Shown here: piece after piece, positions 1 through 7,750 of the stretch
Layout: each line of letters opens with the position of its first letter
How positions within the stretch are numbered: the first letter of the stretch is position 1
NCBI GenBank assembly: GCA_027310725.1
Contig: DAIDAG010000021.1
Coordinates: 1-63,603, forward strand
Direction: 5' to 3'
DNA from: Sideroxydans sp.
Lineage (GTDB): Bacteria > Pseudomonadota > Gammaproteobacteria > Burkholderiales > Gallionellaceae
Length of the DNA stretch: 63,603 bases
Notes under the pieces: generated by a model
Told to the model about the DNA's origin: nothing
What the model saw: the letters and a program-made list of their open reading frames with translations, nothing else
Database searches by the model: none
Translations under genes and position numbers: made by a program

Positions 1-99
1 AACCGGAAGCGGCTGCACTCGACGCTGGGCTACAAGTCACCGACTCAGTTCTTGAGTGACTGGCTTACCGCTCAGCAAAAGGAAAAACTGGTAGCATGA
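1..99 (+). CDS. IS3-family transposase OrfB, C-terminal fragment (cut by window edge)
   Basis: The first 32 codons are open from base 1 and end in TGA at 97-99. They read NRKRLHSTLGYKSPTQF and then a short hydrophilic tail. The N-x-x-R-x-H-S-x-L-G-Y-x-S-P block is the hallmark C-terminal end of the DDE integrase core of IS3-family OrfB transposases. The rest of the transposase lies outside the window. The fragment overlaps the end of the porin reading frame on the other strand. Confidence 0.85.
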   Translation, partial: NRKRLHSTLGYKSPTQFLSDWLTAQQKEKLVA

Positions 100-138
100 A
101 ACCCACCTCTTGGAAGACGATAAACCGAGGGAAGGTCA
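1..138 (+). mobile_element. Right end of an IS3-family insertion sequence
   Basis: The element runs from the window edge through the transposase stop to about base 138. Read on the minus strand, the outer end starts TGACCTTCCCTCGG, which has the TGA-start and C/G-rich look of IS3-family (IS407-like) terminal repeats. The exact boundary is inferred from where porin-like protein sequence stops; the other end and target duplication are out of view. Confidence 0.65.
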
Positions 139-1226
139 GTGTTTTTACCTTGGCTGGTTTTTGCATAAGCAGCGTAGAAAGTCGTAGTCTTGGACAGGCC
201 TTGCAGGTAAGCCACGGTAACGCCAGACGCACCCATATCAGTTCCAGTGCCCTTCTTCGTCAAGCTAGACAGAGTACTGCTTGCATCTATAGTGTTCTTG
301 GCATAGCTGACCGCGATGGCACCTGGGCCGACTGGAGCTACAGCACTGACGGACATCGCCTTGTTAGTACCAGCTGCGGTCACTACGTTGTTCGTGCCTG
401 TTTTGGAAGTCTGATAAGTCGCAAACAACTTAACAACGGCCAAGTCATAGGAAGCACCCAACGCGATATCCGTACCGGACAGTGTAGCGGCTTCAGTTGA
501 GAGAACATTGGGAGCACCAAGACTTGGTATAGCCGCGGCCCCGGAAGAACCAAGAGTGGCGCCGACGTACACTGCACCAACCGCGAGTGGGCCAGCAGTG
601 TAGGTTCCTGACAGCAAGAATGCTGTGGACTTGTTCTGAACTACCAGCGTGTTAGCTTGTGTCAAATCACCCACGCCAGCCAGAGCCGTCGAGTAGTTTG
701 CAGCAACGATGAAACCGCCCATATTCGGGGAGATGTAAGCCAGTGCGCGTTGAGCGCGAGCTGCAATTGCGGAGGAGCCGATCAGGAATGTGCTGCCTGC
801 AGTAACGTTTTGCAGGGGAGACACGAGAGAATCGGCGGTCGGGTCGAACTTGGCAGCCCAGTCGTAGGCGGTAGTTTGCAGGTAACCGGTAGCTACGGTA
901 CCGAAGTCGCCTGCCACAGCCAACATTTGTTGACGAGCAACAGCGCTATTGCCCACGCCTGGTGCGCCCACGGTTGAATTGGTTTGCGCATCCAGACCAT
1001 ATTCCAATACGACAACAGCCTTCATACCGTTGTTCAGGTCTTGCGCACCCTTTACGCCGAGGCGGGATTGAGACAGACCACCGGAAACAGCGATCGTGTC
1101 GCTCTTTTGGCCGTCGGCAGATGCGTGCACAACGGCAGCATCAACTGTACCGTACATAGACACTTCTGCGAATGCCGGTGCAGAGAAAGCGGCGGATATA
1201 GCGAGAGCAATGAATTTCTTTTGCAT
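72..1226 (-). CDS. Gram-negative OmpC-like porin, 3' end replaced by IS sequence
   Basis: An outer-membrane diffusion pore of the betaproteobacterial porin family (384 codons as it stands). It starts MQKKFIALAISAAFSAPAFA, a clear Sec signal peptide, followed by VSMYGTVDAAV, the typical first beta strand. Porin-like sequence continues to about residue 362 (YAAYAKTSQGKNT). The last 21 or so residues are then encoded by the IS3-family end and finish FSFC. Intact family members end in a final strand with a C-terminal Phe that the BAM complex recognises. That strand is missing here, so the product probably folds or inserts poorly. The gene reads away from moaC, and its upstream region carries a promoter element nearly identical to that of coxM. 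Confidence 0.85.
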   Translation of the reverse strand: MQKKFIALAISAAFSAPAFAEVSMYGTVDAAVVHASADGQKSDTIAVSGGLSQSRLGVKGAQDLNNGMKAVVVLEYGLDAQTNSTVGAPGVGNSAVARQQMLAVAGDFGTVATGYLQTTAYDWAAKFDPTADSLVSPLQNVTAGSTFLIGSSAIAARAQRALAYISPNMGGFIVAANYSTALAGVGDLTQANTLVVQNKSTAFLLSGTYTAGPLAVGAVYVGATLGSSGAAAIPSLGAPNVLSTEAATLSGTDIALGASYDLAVVKLFATYQTSKTGTNNVVTAAGTNKAMSVSAVAPVGPGAIAVSYAKNTIDASSTLSSLTKKGTGTDMGASGVTVAYLQGLSKTTTFYAAYAKTSQGKNTDLPSVYRLPRGGFHATSFSFC

Positions 1227-1774
1227 TTGTAATTTCCCCTATGAGTTAGTAGTTAGTATATTAATGTTGCTTACTAGTGAAAAATCATGGTGCATCTTCG
1301 GGCCGCCCACTATCGCGAATAACTCATGAAGTGTGCGTGAAGCGGATTAGCCAACTGGTGGTGGAATCATTTAAAACCCCTATAGTGAATACTAATTTTT
1401 CATGACCTACGGGACCGCAACACTATTCGCGACAAAGTTCCCGAGTCAAAGAGTTTTTCGTGAAGTGCGGATATCAGCGCGCCAGTGGCGGGGCACCATG
1501 AAAGATCTTCAGATATCATGCCTTTGTGTGGTTTTGAATCACATCTGCTGAGTGATTGCTCCTTATGGCGTCGAACTAACGTAAAAAAATCATGTGTGTC
1601 AGCGGATGCCCTTGTGATTCTGTATGCGCAAAAGTCAGTAGTCTGATACGCGATTTCAATATACAGATCAGGCGATGCACCTTGCGAAGCACGCTTGCAG
1701 AAGCAAATGATGAAGAGGGCTATTTACACAAACAGATTTTGGCATTCCCGTTTTTGAATTAAACAAGTGAATAT
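1227..1774. other. Intergenic region between porin and moaC
   Basis: 548 bp between divergent genes. The porin-side promoter element lies at 1391-1489. No convincing ORF or RNA gene is visible in the rest, and I cannot name a promoter for moaC with confidence. Confidence 0.5.
1391..1489 (-). promoter_or_regulatory. Porin promoter; copy A of an element shared with coxM
   Basis: On the minus strand there is a -35 TTTGAC (1445-1450), a 17 bp spacer and a -10 AATAGT (1422-1427). The same hexamers with the same spacing lie upstream of coxM at 6236-6264. Identity extends into the spacer start (TCGGGAACT), upstream (CGAAA-ACTCTTTGAC and CCGCA-TTC) and downstream (CGTAGG, ATGAAAAATTA). The transcript would carry a leader of about 190 bases before the porin ATG. 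Confidence 0.6.
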
Positions 1775-2278
1775 ATGAAGAACGAGCTAACTCATTTCTC
1801 CGAGGCTGGACGTGCGCGAATGGTGGATGTCTCCATTAAGCAAGAAACTTTACGAGTCGCCATTGCAAGTGGCGTGTTACGTATGAAACTAGCCACGCTA
1901 GAGCGCATCCGTTTAAGGAACGTCGCTAAAGGCGATGTGCTTACCGTCGCTGATGTAGGTGCCGTGATGGCGGCGAAACGCACGTCGGATATTATCCCGA
2001 TGTGCCATTCAATCGCGTTGGCCGGAGTCGAAGTGGAGTTCAGCGAGATAATTGAATCCGATGATCAGGATTGCGTAGGAATCAAAGTTATTACAACTGC
2101 CAGTTGTGTAGGGCAGACCGGCGTAGAAATGGAAGCGTTGTGTGCGGCTAATATTGCGCTTCTCACTATTTATGACATGTGTAAGGCCATTGATCGCGGC
2201 ATGCGTATCGAGTATGTTCAGTTAGAAGAAAAGCGCGGCGGCAAGAGTGGTGTCTGGGAGCGAGGGACAATGAAATGA
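1775..2278 (+). CDS. moaC: Cyclic pyranopterin monophosphate synthase MoaC
   Basis: MoaC converts the product of MoaA into cyclic pyranopterin monophosphate in the first step of molybdenum cofactor synthesis. The 167-residue length is normal. Family landmarks are present: LTHFSEAGRARMVDVS at the start, KGDV with K52, PMCHSIAL around residues 76-83, TGVEMEALCAA, and YDMCKAID with D134 and K137, the catalytic pair region. It begins at ATG 1775 and its end overlaps the moaD start by four bases (ATGA), so the two are translationally coupled. It heads a moaC-moaD-moaE operon that supplies cofactor for the CO dehydrogenase encoded downstream. Confidence 0.96.
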   Translation: MKNELTHFSEAGRARMVDVSIKQETLRVAIASGVLRMKLATLERIRLRNVAKGDVLTVADVGAVMAAKRTSDIIPMCHSIALAGVEVEFSEIIESDDQDCVGIKVITTASCVGQTGVEMEALCAANIALLTIYDMCKAIDRGMRIEYVQLEEKRGGKSGVWERGTMK

Positions 2279-2514
2279 TCAAAGTGCTATTCTTTGGGCC
2301 GATCGCCGACCGTATGCAGATGCGTGAGACGCAACTTGAATTCACTCGAGGTATGACGATGCAAGATGCTATCGCACACTTCAGCGTGCAGCACCCAAGC
2401 GCCTTCAGTATCGTCGCTTTTATTGCCGTCAATCAAACGCAGATTCACGATAAGCAAATGGTGTTGCACGACAATGACGAAATCGCATTTATGGCGAAAT
2501 ATGCCGGAGGCTGA
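2275..2514 (+). CDS. moaD: Molybdopterin synthase small (sulfur carrier) subunit MoaD
   Basis: A 79-residue ubiquitin-fold protein ending in the required C-terminal Gly-Gly (KYAGG), which is adenylylated and then thiocarboxylated to carry sulfur to MoaE. The start MIKVLFFGPIADRM matches the first strand of MoaD proteins. It overlaps moaC by four bases, and moaE starts two bases after its stop. No moeB-type activating enzyme is encoded in the window, so that step must be supplied from elsewhere. Confidence 0.95.
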   Translation: MIKVLFFGPIADRMQMRETQLEFTRGMTMQDAIAHFSVQHPSAFSIVAFIAVNQTQIHDKQMVLHDNDEIAFMAKYAGG

Positions 2515-2515
2515 A

Positions 2516-2941
2516 ATGAGCAAAGCAGTCCGTATCCAAGCAGAAGATTTTTCCCAAGACGATGAGATCAAAGAACTAAAAGGCAGTTCGAAACGTATGG
2601 GCGGCATTGGTACTTTTCTGGGTTGTGCCCGTGATTTTTCCGAGGGACGCGATGTTTCGGAGATCAGCTTCGATGCCTACGGCAGTATGGCGCTGCTAGA
2701 AATGAACAAGTTACGCAGTGACGCTATAGCGAAATTCGGCTTGCTGGATGCTCGCATCATCCATCGAATCGGTACGGTGAACGGCGGTGACAATATCGTG
2801 TTTATTGCCGCGGGCGCCGAACATCGCGTCGCCGCAATGGAAGCGTGCCGATGGATGATTGATGAGTTGAAACAACGCGTTCCAATTTGGAAAAAGGAAA
2901 CCACGCCAGAAGGTGAATCATGGGTGGTGCCACATCCGTGA
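2516..2941 (+). CDS. moaE: Molybdopterin synthase catalytic subunit MoaE
   Basis: MoaE transfers sulfur from MoaD thiocarboxylate to cyclic pyranopterin monophosphate, giving molybdopterin. The open frame extends upstream inside moaD, but the correct start is the ATG at 2516 right after the moaD stop, with GGAGG in the moaD tail as ribosome site. This gives 141 residues, the usual length. Landmarks are GIGTFLGCARDFSEG, EMNKLRSDAIAKFG, HRIGTVNGGDNIV, and the C-terminal VPIWKKETTPEGESWV that holds the conserved lysines. Confidence 0.95.
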   Translation: MSKAVRIQAEDFSQDDEIKELKGSSKRMGGIGTFLGCARDFSEGRDVSEISFDAYGSMALLEMNKLRSDAIAKFGLLDARIIHRIGTVNGGDNIVFIAAGAEHRVAAMEACRWMIDELKQRVPIWKKETTPEGESWVVPHP

Positions 2942-3426
2942 TTAGTTCCAGAAACGAAATACCTAAACTAGTCGGCCTCTGACACATAACGACTGAATCC
3001 TACTTTAGCGGATAGTTATGACGCTATGGATGTTACAAGATCTTATCATTGTGCTAGAACGCATTCGGAAATCATGTCTATCTTGAAGTTAGAAACCGGC
3101 ATAAAGCACGATCCAAACCTTATGCAAGTTTTCTGAATAAATATTGAATCGAGCAAATTCAGGACTCAACAATATTTAACTCGTGAGTAATGTTCTAACA
3201 ATGTTTTAATAATTAACGGTGGCGTGAGGGGAATAAAGCGGGCGTGGAGGATTTGTAATGTTGACGAATAAAGTTGGCTCAAACCGCGTCTGTAAAAATA
3301 TTCTGTGGATCGGGGATCGCCTATCAATATTAGAGTCGAATTGAGGTCATAGAAGAAAATCCTAGGAGTACCACTGACCGCATGCAATAGATTGTAAGGT
3401 AGCTAATTATTCAAGAAAGATACAGT
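2942..3426. other. Intergenic region between moaE and a diguanylate cyclase gene
   Basis: 485 bp, AT-rich. I see no ORF with coding character and no obvious hairpin terminator. It must hold the promoter of the following gene, but no strong -35/-10 pair stands out. Confidence 0.4.
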
Positions 3427-4500
3427 GTGAAGTACGGAAATGATCGTAATGCTAGTGAGGAAATGTTGCACCTGCTTATTCCTAAAATGGCAGAGCATCC
3501 GGCAGCATTCACTCCACAGAACTATGCTGTATGGTACGAGTACTCAACCGGGATCAACCCGGCTTTGAGCCAAGTAATCGCCAAGCTTCTCGACAGTGGT
3601 GAAAAGCTTGACGACTACGCTATAGAAAGGCTGTATCTCAAGTACGTGTCTGAATGCAATATGGACGTGGAATGGGCGCTCAGGGAAGATATCCAGCAGC
3701 TACTCAAAAGACTCGCAAAATCGACTGAAGAAACTGACGCCCAGGCGCACCAGTTCGACAATAGGTTGCATGATTACGGTGACACACTGAAACAAGATCT
3801 GGATCCACCAAAACTGATCGCCTTAATCAAAGGCATGGCCGACGATACAAGCAAGATGATAGACTCAATGCGCGCATTGCAATCGGAATTGACGGCCAGC
3901 AAACAGAATGTAGAAAAGCTCCACGAGGAGCTTCAGGCGGCCCGAGGGGAATCATTGATTGACCCATTAACCGAAATACTCAACAGGCGCGGATTTGAAA
4001 ACAGTGCAAAATTAACTCTCTCAAATCACGAAATCATCAGCAAGGGTTTGTGCCTCCTGATGGTGGATATTGATCTTTTTAAAAAAATCAATGACACTTA
4101 CGGACACTTGTTTGGTGACAAGGTTATCCGCGCTGTAGCCAATACACTTAAGGACAAAGTTTGCGGCCAAGATTCCGTTGCTCGGCTGGGCGGAGAAGAA
4201 TTTGCACTGTTGCTAGCAGAGACGAACGTATCTGGCGCCCGCATCGTTGCAGAGAATATTAGGCAGACTATAGAAACATGTCAGATTCACCGACTCGATA
4301 GTCATGAAAAGATAGGCGGGATCACGATATCTATCGGTGTTGCCGCGTACGAGACTGGAAACAATTTGGTCGATTTGCTTGGTCATGCTGATAAAGCTCT
4401 CTACGTTTCCAAGAAGGAGGGTAGAAACATGACAACAGCGTATGCCGATTTGATTCCTCATGCGGAAACGTTAGCAGATGTTAGAGAGCAAACCATTTGA
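3427..4500 (+). CDS. Diguanylate cyclase (GGDEF domain)
   Basis: A soluble 357-residue protein made from a GTG start. Residues 1-160 form an uncharacterised, mostly helical N-terminal part (it contains YAVWYEYSTGINPALSQ and a long coiled-coil-like stretch). The GGDEF domain fills about 175-340, with DPLTEILNRRGF at its start, DIDLFKKINDTYGH for Mg-GTP binding, and the active-site RLGGEEF. The product would be cyclic di-GMP. The RxxD inhibitory site five residues before the motif is not present (CGQD instead), so product inhibition through it is unlikely. It stands alone between the moa genes and tusA. Confidence 0.9.
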   Translation: MKYGNDRNASEEMLHLLIPKMAEHPAAFTPQNYAVWYEYSTGINPALSQVIAKLLDSGEKLDDYAIERLYLKYVSECNMDVEWALREDIQQLLKRLAKSTEETDAQAHQFDNRLHDYGDTLKQDLDPPKLIALIKGMADDTSKMIDSMRALQSELTASKQNVEKLHEELQAARGESLIDPLTEILNRRGFENSAKLTLSNHEIISKGLCLLMVDIDLFKKINDTYGHLFGDKVIRAVANTLKDKVCGQDSVARLGGEEFALLLAETNVSGARIVAENIRQTIETCQIHRLDSHEKIGGITISIGVAAYETGNNLVDLLGHADKALYVSKKEGRNMTTAYADLIPHAETLADVREQTI

Positions 4501-4878
4501 CGCCCTAATCGTAGCCACAAATAGTTAGCGACGGACCTTACCAAATATGTAGTGCATTGAGATTTGAATACGAAGAAGTTTCCTCAACAAAACCATCGAT
4601 TGAAATGAATTGCAAATACCGTTCGTGAATCTGTAGCGGTCAAGACGTTATCTAACAGGCAAAGTGGTAATTATGCGATTCGTCACTTTAAGTCGGTAGG
4701 TGCGTTCAATAAAGCGTGTGCGCGGTGAACGGGGATTAACGATCAGTTCTGGAGAAATTGCTTGCTCTGATCTGGCTGTCACCGACGACCGCCTGCCGTC
4801 CAGCAAATTCAGTCTAATGTTGCATGAAACAAACAGGCACCAAACAGGGAGCGGCAATCATGCGGTTTGCGAATAATG
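4501..4878. other. Intergenic region between convergent genes
   Basis: 378 bp between the cyclase gene and tusA, which converge. A minus-strand frame of 69 codons exists at 4648-4857 but has no protein-like features. No clear terminator hairpin was found. Confidence 0.35.
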
Positions 4879-5106
4879 CTACTTCTTTTGAATGTAAAAA
4901 ACGCATTCATTGTTTTCTTCAACGGCCGATAACAGTGGGAAGCCAGTTTGTCTTGAAAATTCTTCCATATCCTTCATTGCTTTAGAATCAGTAGAAATCA
5001 TCTTCAGCACCTGACCGGATTCCATACTTTTCATTGCTTTTCTTGTTTGCAAGACAGGCAAGGGGCACTCCAATCCACGAGTGCTAAGTTCTTTGTCAAA
5101 GTTCAC
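4879..5106 (-). CDS. TusA/SirA-family sulfur carrier protein
   Basis: A 75-residue cytoplasmic protein of the TusA (YhhP/SirA) family, which binds persulfide sulfur on a conserved cysteine and passes it to other enzymes. The signature RGLECPLPVLQTRKAM is present, giving CPxP with C14. The second half (GQVLKMISTDSKAMKDMEEF) is the usual beta-alpha unit. In a molybdenum-enzyme island a sulfur carrier could feed cofactor maturation or the cyanolysable sulfur of the CuSMo centre of CO dehydrogenase, but that link is only inferred from position. Confidence 0.88.
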   Translation of the reverse strand: MNFDKELSTRGLECPLPVLQTRKAMKSMESGQVLKMISTDSKAMKDMEEFSRQTGFPLLSAVEENNECVFYIQKK

Positions 5107-5308
5107 AATTCGCCTCCAAAAAGTTGTTAATAGTGCCGAAGAGGATATCTATACATCTAGGTCTGAAAACGTACTTAAGGCGCACCGATTCGCTATAACC
5201 TATGTTTAGACTGTTTCCGCTGGAAGATTCATCGATTCATGACGTTCATCTTGAAAGCTCATAAACACTTAATATTGGATAAACAGGAAGTAAGCACTTT
5301 GTCTTGAG

Positions 5309-6073
5309 TTATGGAAGACCTAATAGGCTTTTAAGATCAGCTGTGCGCTTTCGGCTGACTGGCACGATTGCGCTTTGAATCTTTTCCAGCAATAGATGAT
5401 GATTATCACCAACTCGGTCGATTTCTTTCACGAATTTAAGATTCACAATATGGCTGCGGTGGCACCTGAAGAAGACCTTCGGCTCAATGCGCGTCTCCAA
5501 ATCTGCTAATGACAAGTTGCTTAAATAACGACCTTCAACGGTGGTAATCCACGTGTAATGGTCGCTTGCTTCAAGCCACGCTACATCATCCAAGTCTATG
5601 AGTATTAAACGATTAGCCCGGTATATCGGAATTTTCTTGAGTTGGCGTAATTCAGCGTTTTGGATCCCTGGTTTGATCGGACTTTGCGGCATAGTCGTCT
5701 CATCCGTTAAATCATAAAACACCATGCAGGTCCCTTTAATGCCTTCAGGGTCGAACATCTTGGAAACCTTTATCAGCAGCACTCGATCGGGAATGTTGAT
5801 CATCATCGTGACTGGAGGCGGCGACTTTACAGGACAATTAGTTGATTCTGAATTTTTGAGTAATTCTCTCAACTTATCCTGAGCCTTCTCTGGATGAAGT
5901 TTAACGATGTCTATACCGTGCAGTGCTCCACGAGAGACACCCAACGTTTGCTCTCCCGCGACAGAAAGAATTTGCCAAGCAATATCGTTGAACGCCGACA
6001 CCTTGTTTTCCGCATCCAGCCACACCATTCCCAAATTAAATTGCTGGAGTTTTTGTTGTAATAAGTCCGACAT
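5309..6073 (-). CDS. rcoM: RcoM-type heme CO sensor and transcriptional activator (PAS-LytTR)
   Basis: RcoM is a one-component regulator: an N-terminal PAS domain binds heme, senses CO, and a C-terminal LytTR domain binds DNA at CO-oxidation promoters. The frame is open from GTG 6091, but AAGGAGGGG lies just before ATG 6071-6073, so I take that ATG (254 residues). The protein follows the known RcoM pattern closely: LQQFNLGMVWLDAENK, LHPEKAQDKLR, CPVKSPPPV, MMINIPDRVLLIKVS, then YLSNLSLADLE and RCHRSHIVN in the LytTR part. H60, C80 and M90 keep the 20 and 30 residue spacing of the H74/C94/M104 heme ligands described for Burkholderia RcoM. It is divergent from coxM and should control it. Confidence 0.93.
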   Translation of the reverse strand: MSDLLQQKLQQFNLGMVWLDAENKVSAFNDIAWQILSVAGEQTLGVSRGALHGIDIVKLHPEKAQDKLRELLKNSESTNCPVKSPPPVTMMINIPDRVLLIKVSKMFDPEGIKGTCMVFYDLTDETTMPQSPIKPGIQNAELRQLKKIPIYRANRLILIDLDDVAWLEASDHYTWITTVEGRYLSNLSLADLETRIEPKVFFRCHRSHIVNLKFVKEIDRVGDNHHLLLEKIQSAIVPVSRKRTADLKSLLGLP

Positions 6074-6154
6074 AAAGTTCCCCTCCTTCACATAGCTGCG
6101 AAAACTCTATCACATAAAAACTCTTGATGTGAATTGAGGTTAGTCTCATTTGCC

Positions 6155-6176
6155 GTCAAAAAGGTCAAAACAGGTC
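6155..6176 (+). promoter_or_regulatory. Three phased GTC repeats upstream of coxM
   Basis: GTCAAAAA, GTCAAAAC and GTCGGG start at 6155, 6164 and 6174, about one helical turn apart. LytTR regulators bind short phased direct repeats, so this is a candidate RcoM operator. A rival candidate is the conserved block at 6198-6230 that recurs at the porin promoter. Confidence 0.35.
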
Positions 6177-6197
6177 GGGATATTTGATGATTAGCTG

Positions 6198-6300
6198 CCA
6201 TTGACGAACTGGTAACCGCAATTCGCGAAATACTCTTTGACTCGGGAACTATCGCAAGAATAGTGTACCAATCTCGTAGGGAATGAAAAATTAATAATCA
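6198..6300 (+). promoter_or_regulatory. coxM promoter; copy B of the element shared with the porin gene
   Basis: TTTGAC at 6236-6241, a 17 bp spacer and AATAGT at 6259-6264 form a plausible promoter reading into coxM. From about 6198 to 6300 the sequence matches the porin upstream region on the minus strand (1391-1489): CCA-TG-CG--CTG, CCGCA-TTC-CGAAA, ACTCTTTGACTCGGGAACT, GAATAGTGT, CGTAGG and ATGAAAAATTA. Conservation both upstream of -35 and downstream of -10 suggests a bound regulator, most simply RcoM. Confidence 0.65.
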
Positions 6301-6333
6301 TTATTCAATAATCTTATAGGGAGGTAAGCAATC

Positions 6334-7200
6334 ATGATTCCACCGTCATTTGGCTATTCCGCTCCACGTACCCTTCCAGAGGCACTGCAACTTATGGTGC
6401 AACATGGAGATGCGGCAAAGATTCTCGCTGGCGGGCATAGCCTGCTACCGATGATGAAGTTACGTTTTGCAGAACCTGGACATTTGATTGACATCAACCG
6501 AATTCCAGAATTAAAAGGCATCCGGGAGGAAAACGGTCTTATCAAAATCGGTGCAATGACGACCGAAAATGAGTTGATTGACTCGGTATTGTTGCAGCAA
6601 AAAGTCCCCCTATTGCCTGAAGCAGCTCGCCTAATTGCGGATCCACAGGTGCGCAACCGAGGCACGATTGGCGGAGACATTGCCCATGGAGATCCCGGTA
6701 ACGATCATCCTGCTATCTCCATAGCGCTTGACGCAACATTCATCCTGACTGGTCCCAGAGGCCAGCGCAATGTAGCTGCAGCGAATTTCTTTCTAGGTAC
6801 TTACATGACTGATATGCAGTCAGACGAGATACTTACCAGCATCCATGTGAAACCGTTCTCTACCAATAAGACCGGCTCGGCGTATTGCAAGCTTAAACGC
6901 AAAACGGGTGACTTTGCGACCGCCGGCGCTGCCGTGGTCTTAGAAATATCTGCCGGCGTTGTTTCTTTAGCCCGAATAGCCTTGACTAATGTAGCACCGA
7001 CGGCGTTGAACGCGAAGGCTGCTGCTGCCGCGTTGGTTGGCAAGCCCCTAACTGATGCATCGATTAAGGCGGCGGTCGATGCAGCCATGGCTATCTGCGA
7101 CCCCGCAGAAGATTTGCGTGGGGATATTGAATACAAAACCGCGATGGCAGGCGAAATGACTAAGCGCGCCATTCGCCTTGCCGCGTCACGCTGCAAATAA
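6334..7200 (+). CDS. coxM: Aerobic CO dehydrogenase medium (FAD) subunit CoxM
   Basis: The 288-residue flavoprotein subunit of molybdenum-containing CO dehydrogenase; it passes electrons from the iron-sulfur subunit to the respiratory chain. The FAD-binding motifs of the family are present: AGGHSLLPMMKLR near residue 32 and RGTIGGDIAHGDPGND near residue 110. The C-terminal CODH_C-type domain follows (KTGDFATAGAAV, ALTNVAPTALNAKAA). A strong ribosome site (GGGAGG) precedes ATG 6334. It is the first gene of a coxM-coxS-coxL operon, the order known from Oligotropha, and lies 260 bp from divergent rcoM. Confidence 0.96.
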   Translation: MIPPSFGYSAPRTLPEALQLMVQHGDAAKILAGGHSLLPMMKLRFAEPGHLIDINRIPELKGIREENGLIKIGAMTTENELIDSVLLQQKVPLLPEAARLIADPQVRNRGTIGGDIAHGDPGNDHPAISIALDATFILTGPRGQRNVAAANFFLGTYMTDMQSDEILTSIHVKPFSTNKTGSAYCKLKRKTGDFATAGAAVVLEISAGVVSLARIALTNVAPTALNAKAAAAALVGKPLTDASIKAAVDAAMAICDPAEDLRGDIEYKTAMAGEMTKRAIRLAASRCK

Positions 7201-7215
7201 CGAGGAGATATTCAA

Positions 7216-7713
7216 ATGTCAAAACAAATTGTAACAATGACGATCAATGGGAAAAAAGTCGAAAAAGCCGTTGAGCCACGCACATTGTTGATTCACTTTC
7301 TGCGTGAAGAAATGGTGCTAACAGGAGCTCACATTGGCTGTGAAACCAGCCACTGCGGAGCCTGCACGGTTGATGTGGATGGTAAATCGATTAAGTCCTG
7401 CACCCATCTTGCGGTTCAGTGCGACGGATCTGAAGTGCTTACCGTGGAAGGGTTGGCCGACAAGGGCGTCTTGCATGCGGTACAAGAAGCATTTTATCAG
7501 GAGCACGGTTTGCAATGTGGATTCTGTACGCCTGGAATGCTGGTACGTGCTTACCGTTTTCTTCAAGACACGCCTGATCCAACAGAAGAACAAATTCGTA
7601 TGGGCATGGCTGGAAACTTGTGCCGTTGCACCGGGTACCAAAATATCGTCAAGGCTGTTCAATCTGCTGCGAAGAAATTGAAAGCACAGACCAAGGAATC
7701 CGTCGCGGCTTAA
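7216..7713 (+). CDS. coxS: Aerobic CO dehydrogenase small (2Fe-2S) subunit CoxS
   Basis: The 165-residue subunit with two [2Fe-2S] clusters that carries electrons from the molybdenum site to FAD. The plant-ferredoxin-like cluster motif is [16 protein letters not shown] with a fourth Cys in [10 protein letters not shown]. The second, helical cluster domain shows CGFCTPGM and later [12 protein letters not shown]. The length is standard for CoxS. It follows coxM after 15 bp with its own GAGGAG ribosome site. Confidence 0.96.
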   Translation: MSKQIVTMTINGKKVEKAVEPRTLLIHFLREEMVLTGAHIGCETSHCGACTVDVDGKSIKSCTHLAVQCDGSEVLTVEGLADKGVLHAVQEAFYQEHGLQCGFCTPGMLVRAYRFLQDTPDPTEEQIRMGMAGNLCRCTGYQNIVKAVQSAAKKLKAQTKESVAA

Positions 7714-7750
7714 ATAGTAAAGCCAATCTACTCAAGAGGAGCTTAAAAAA

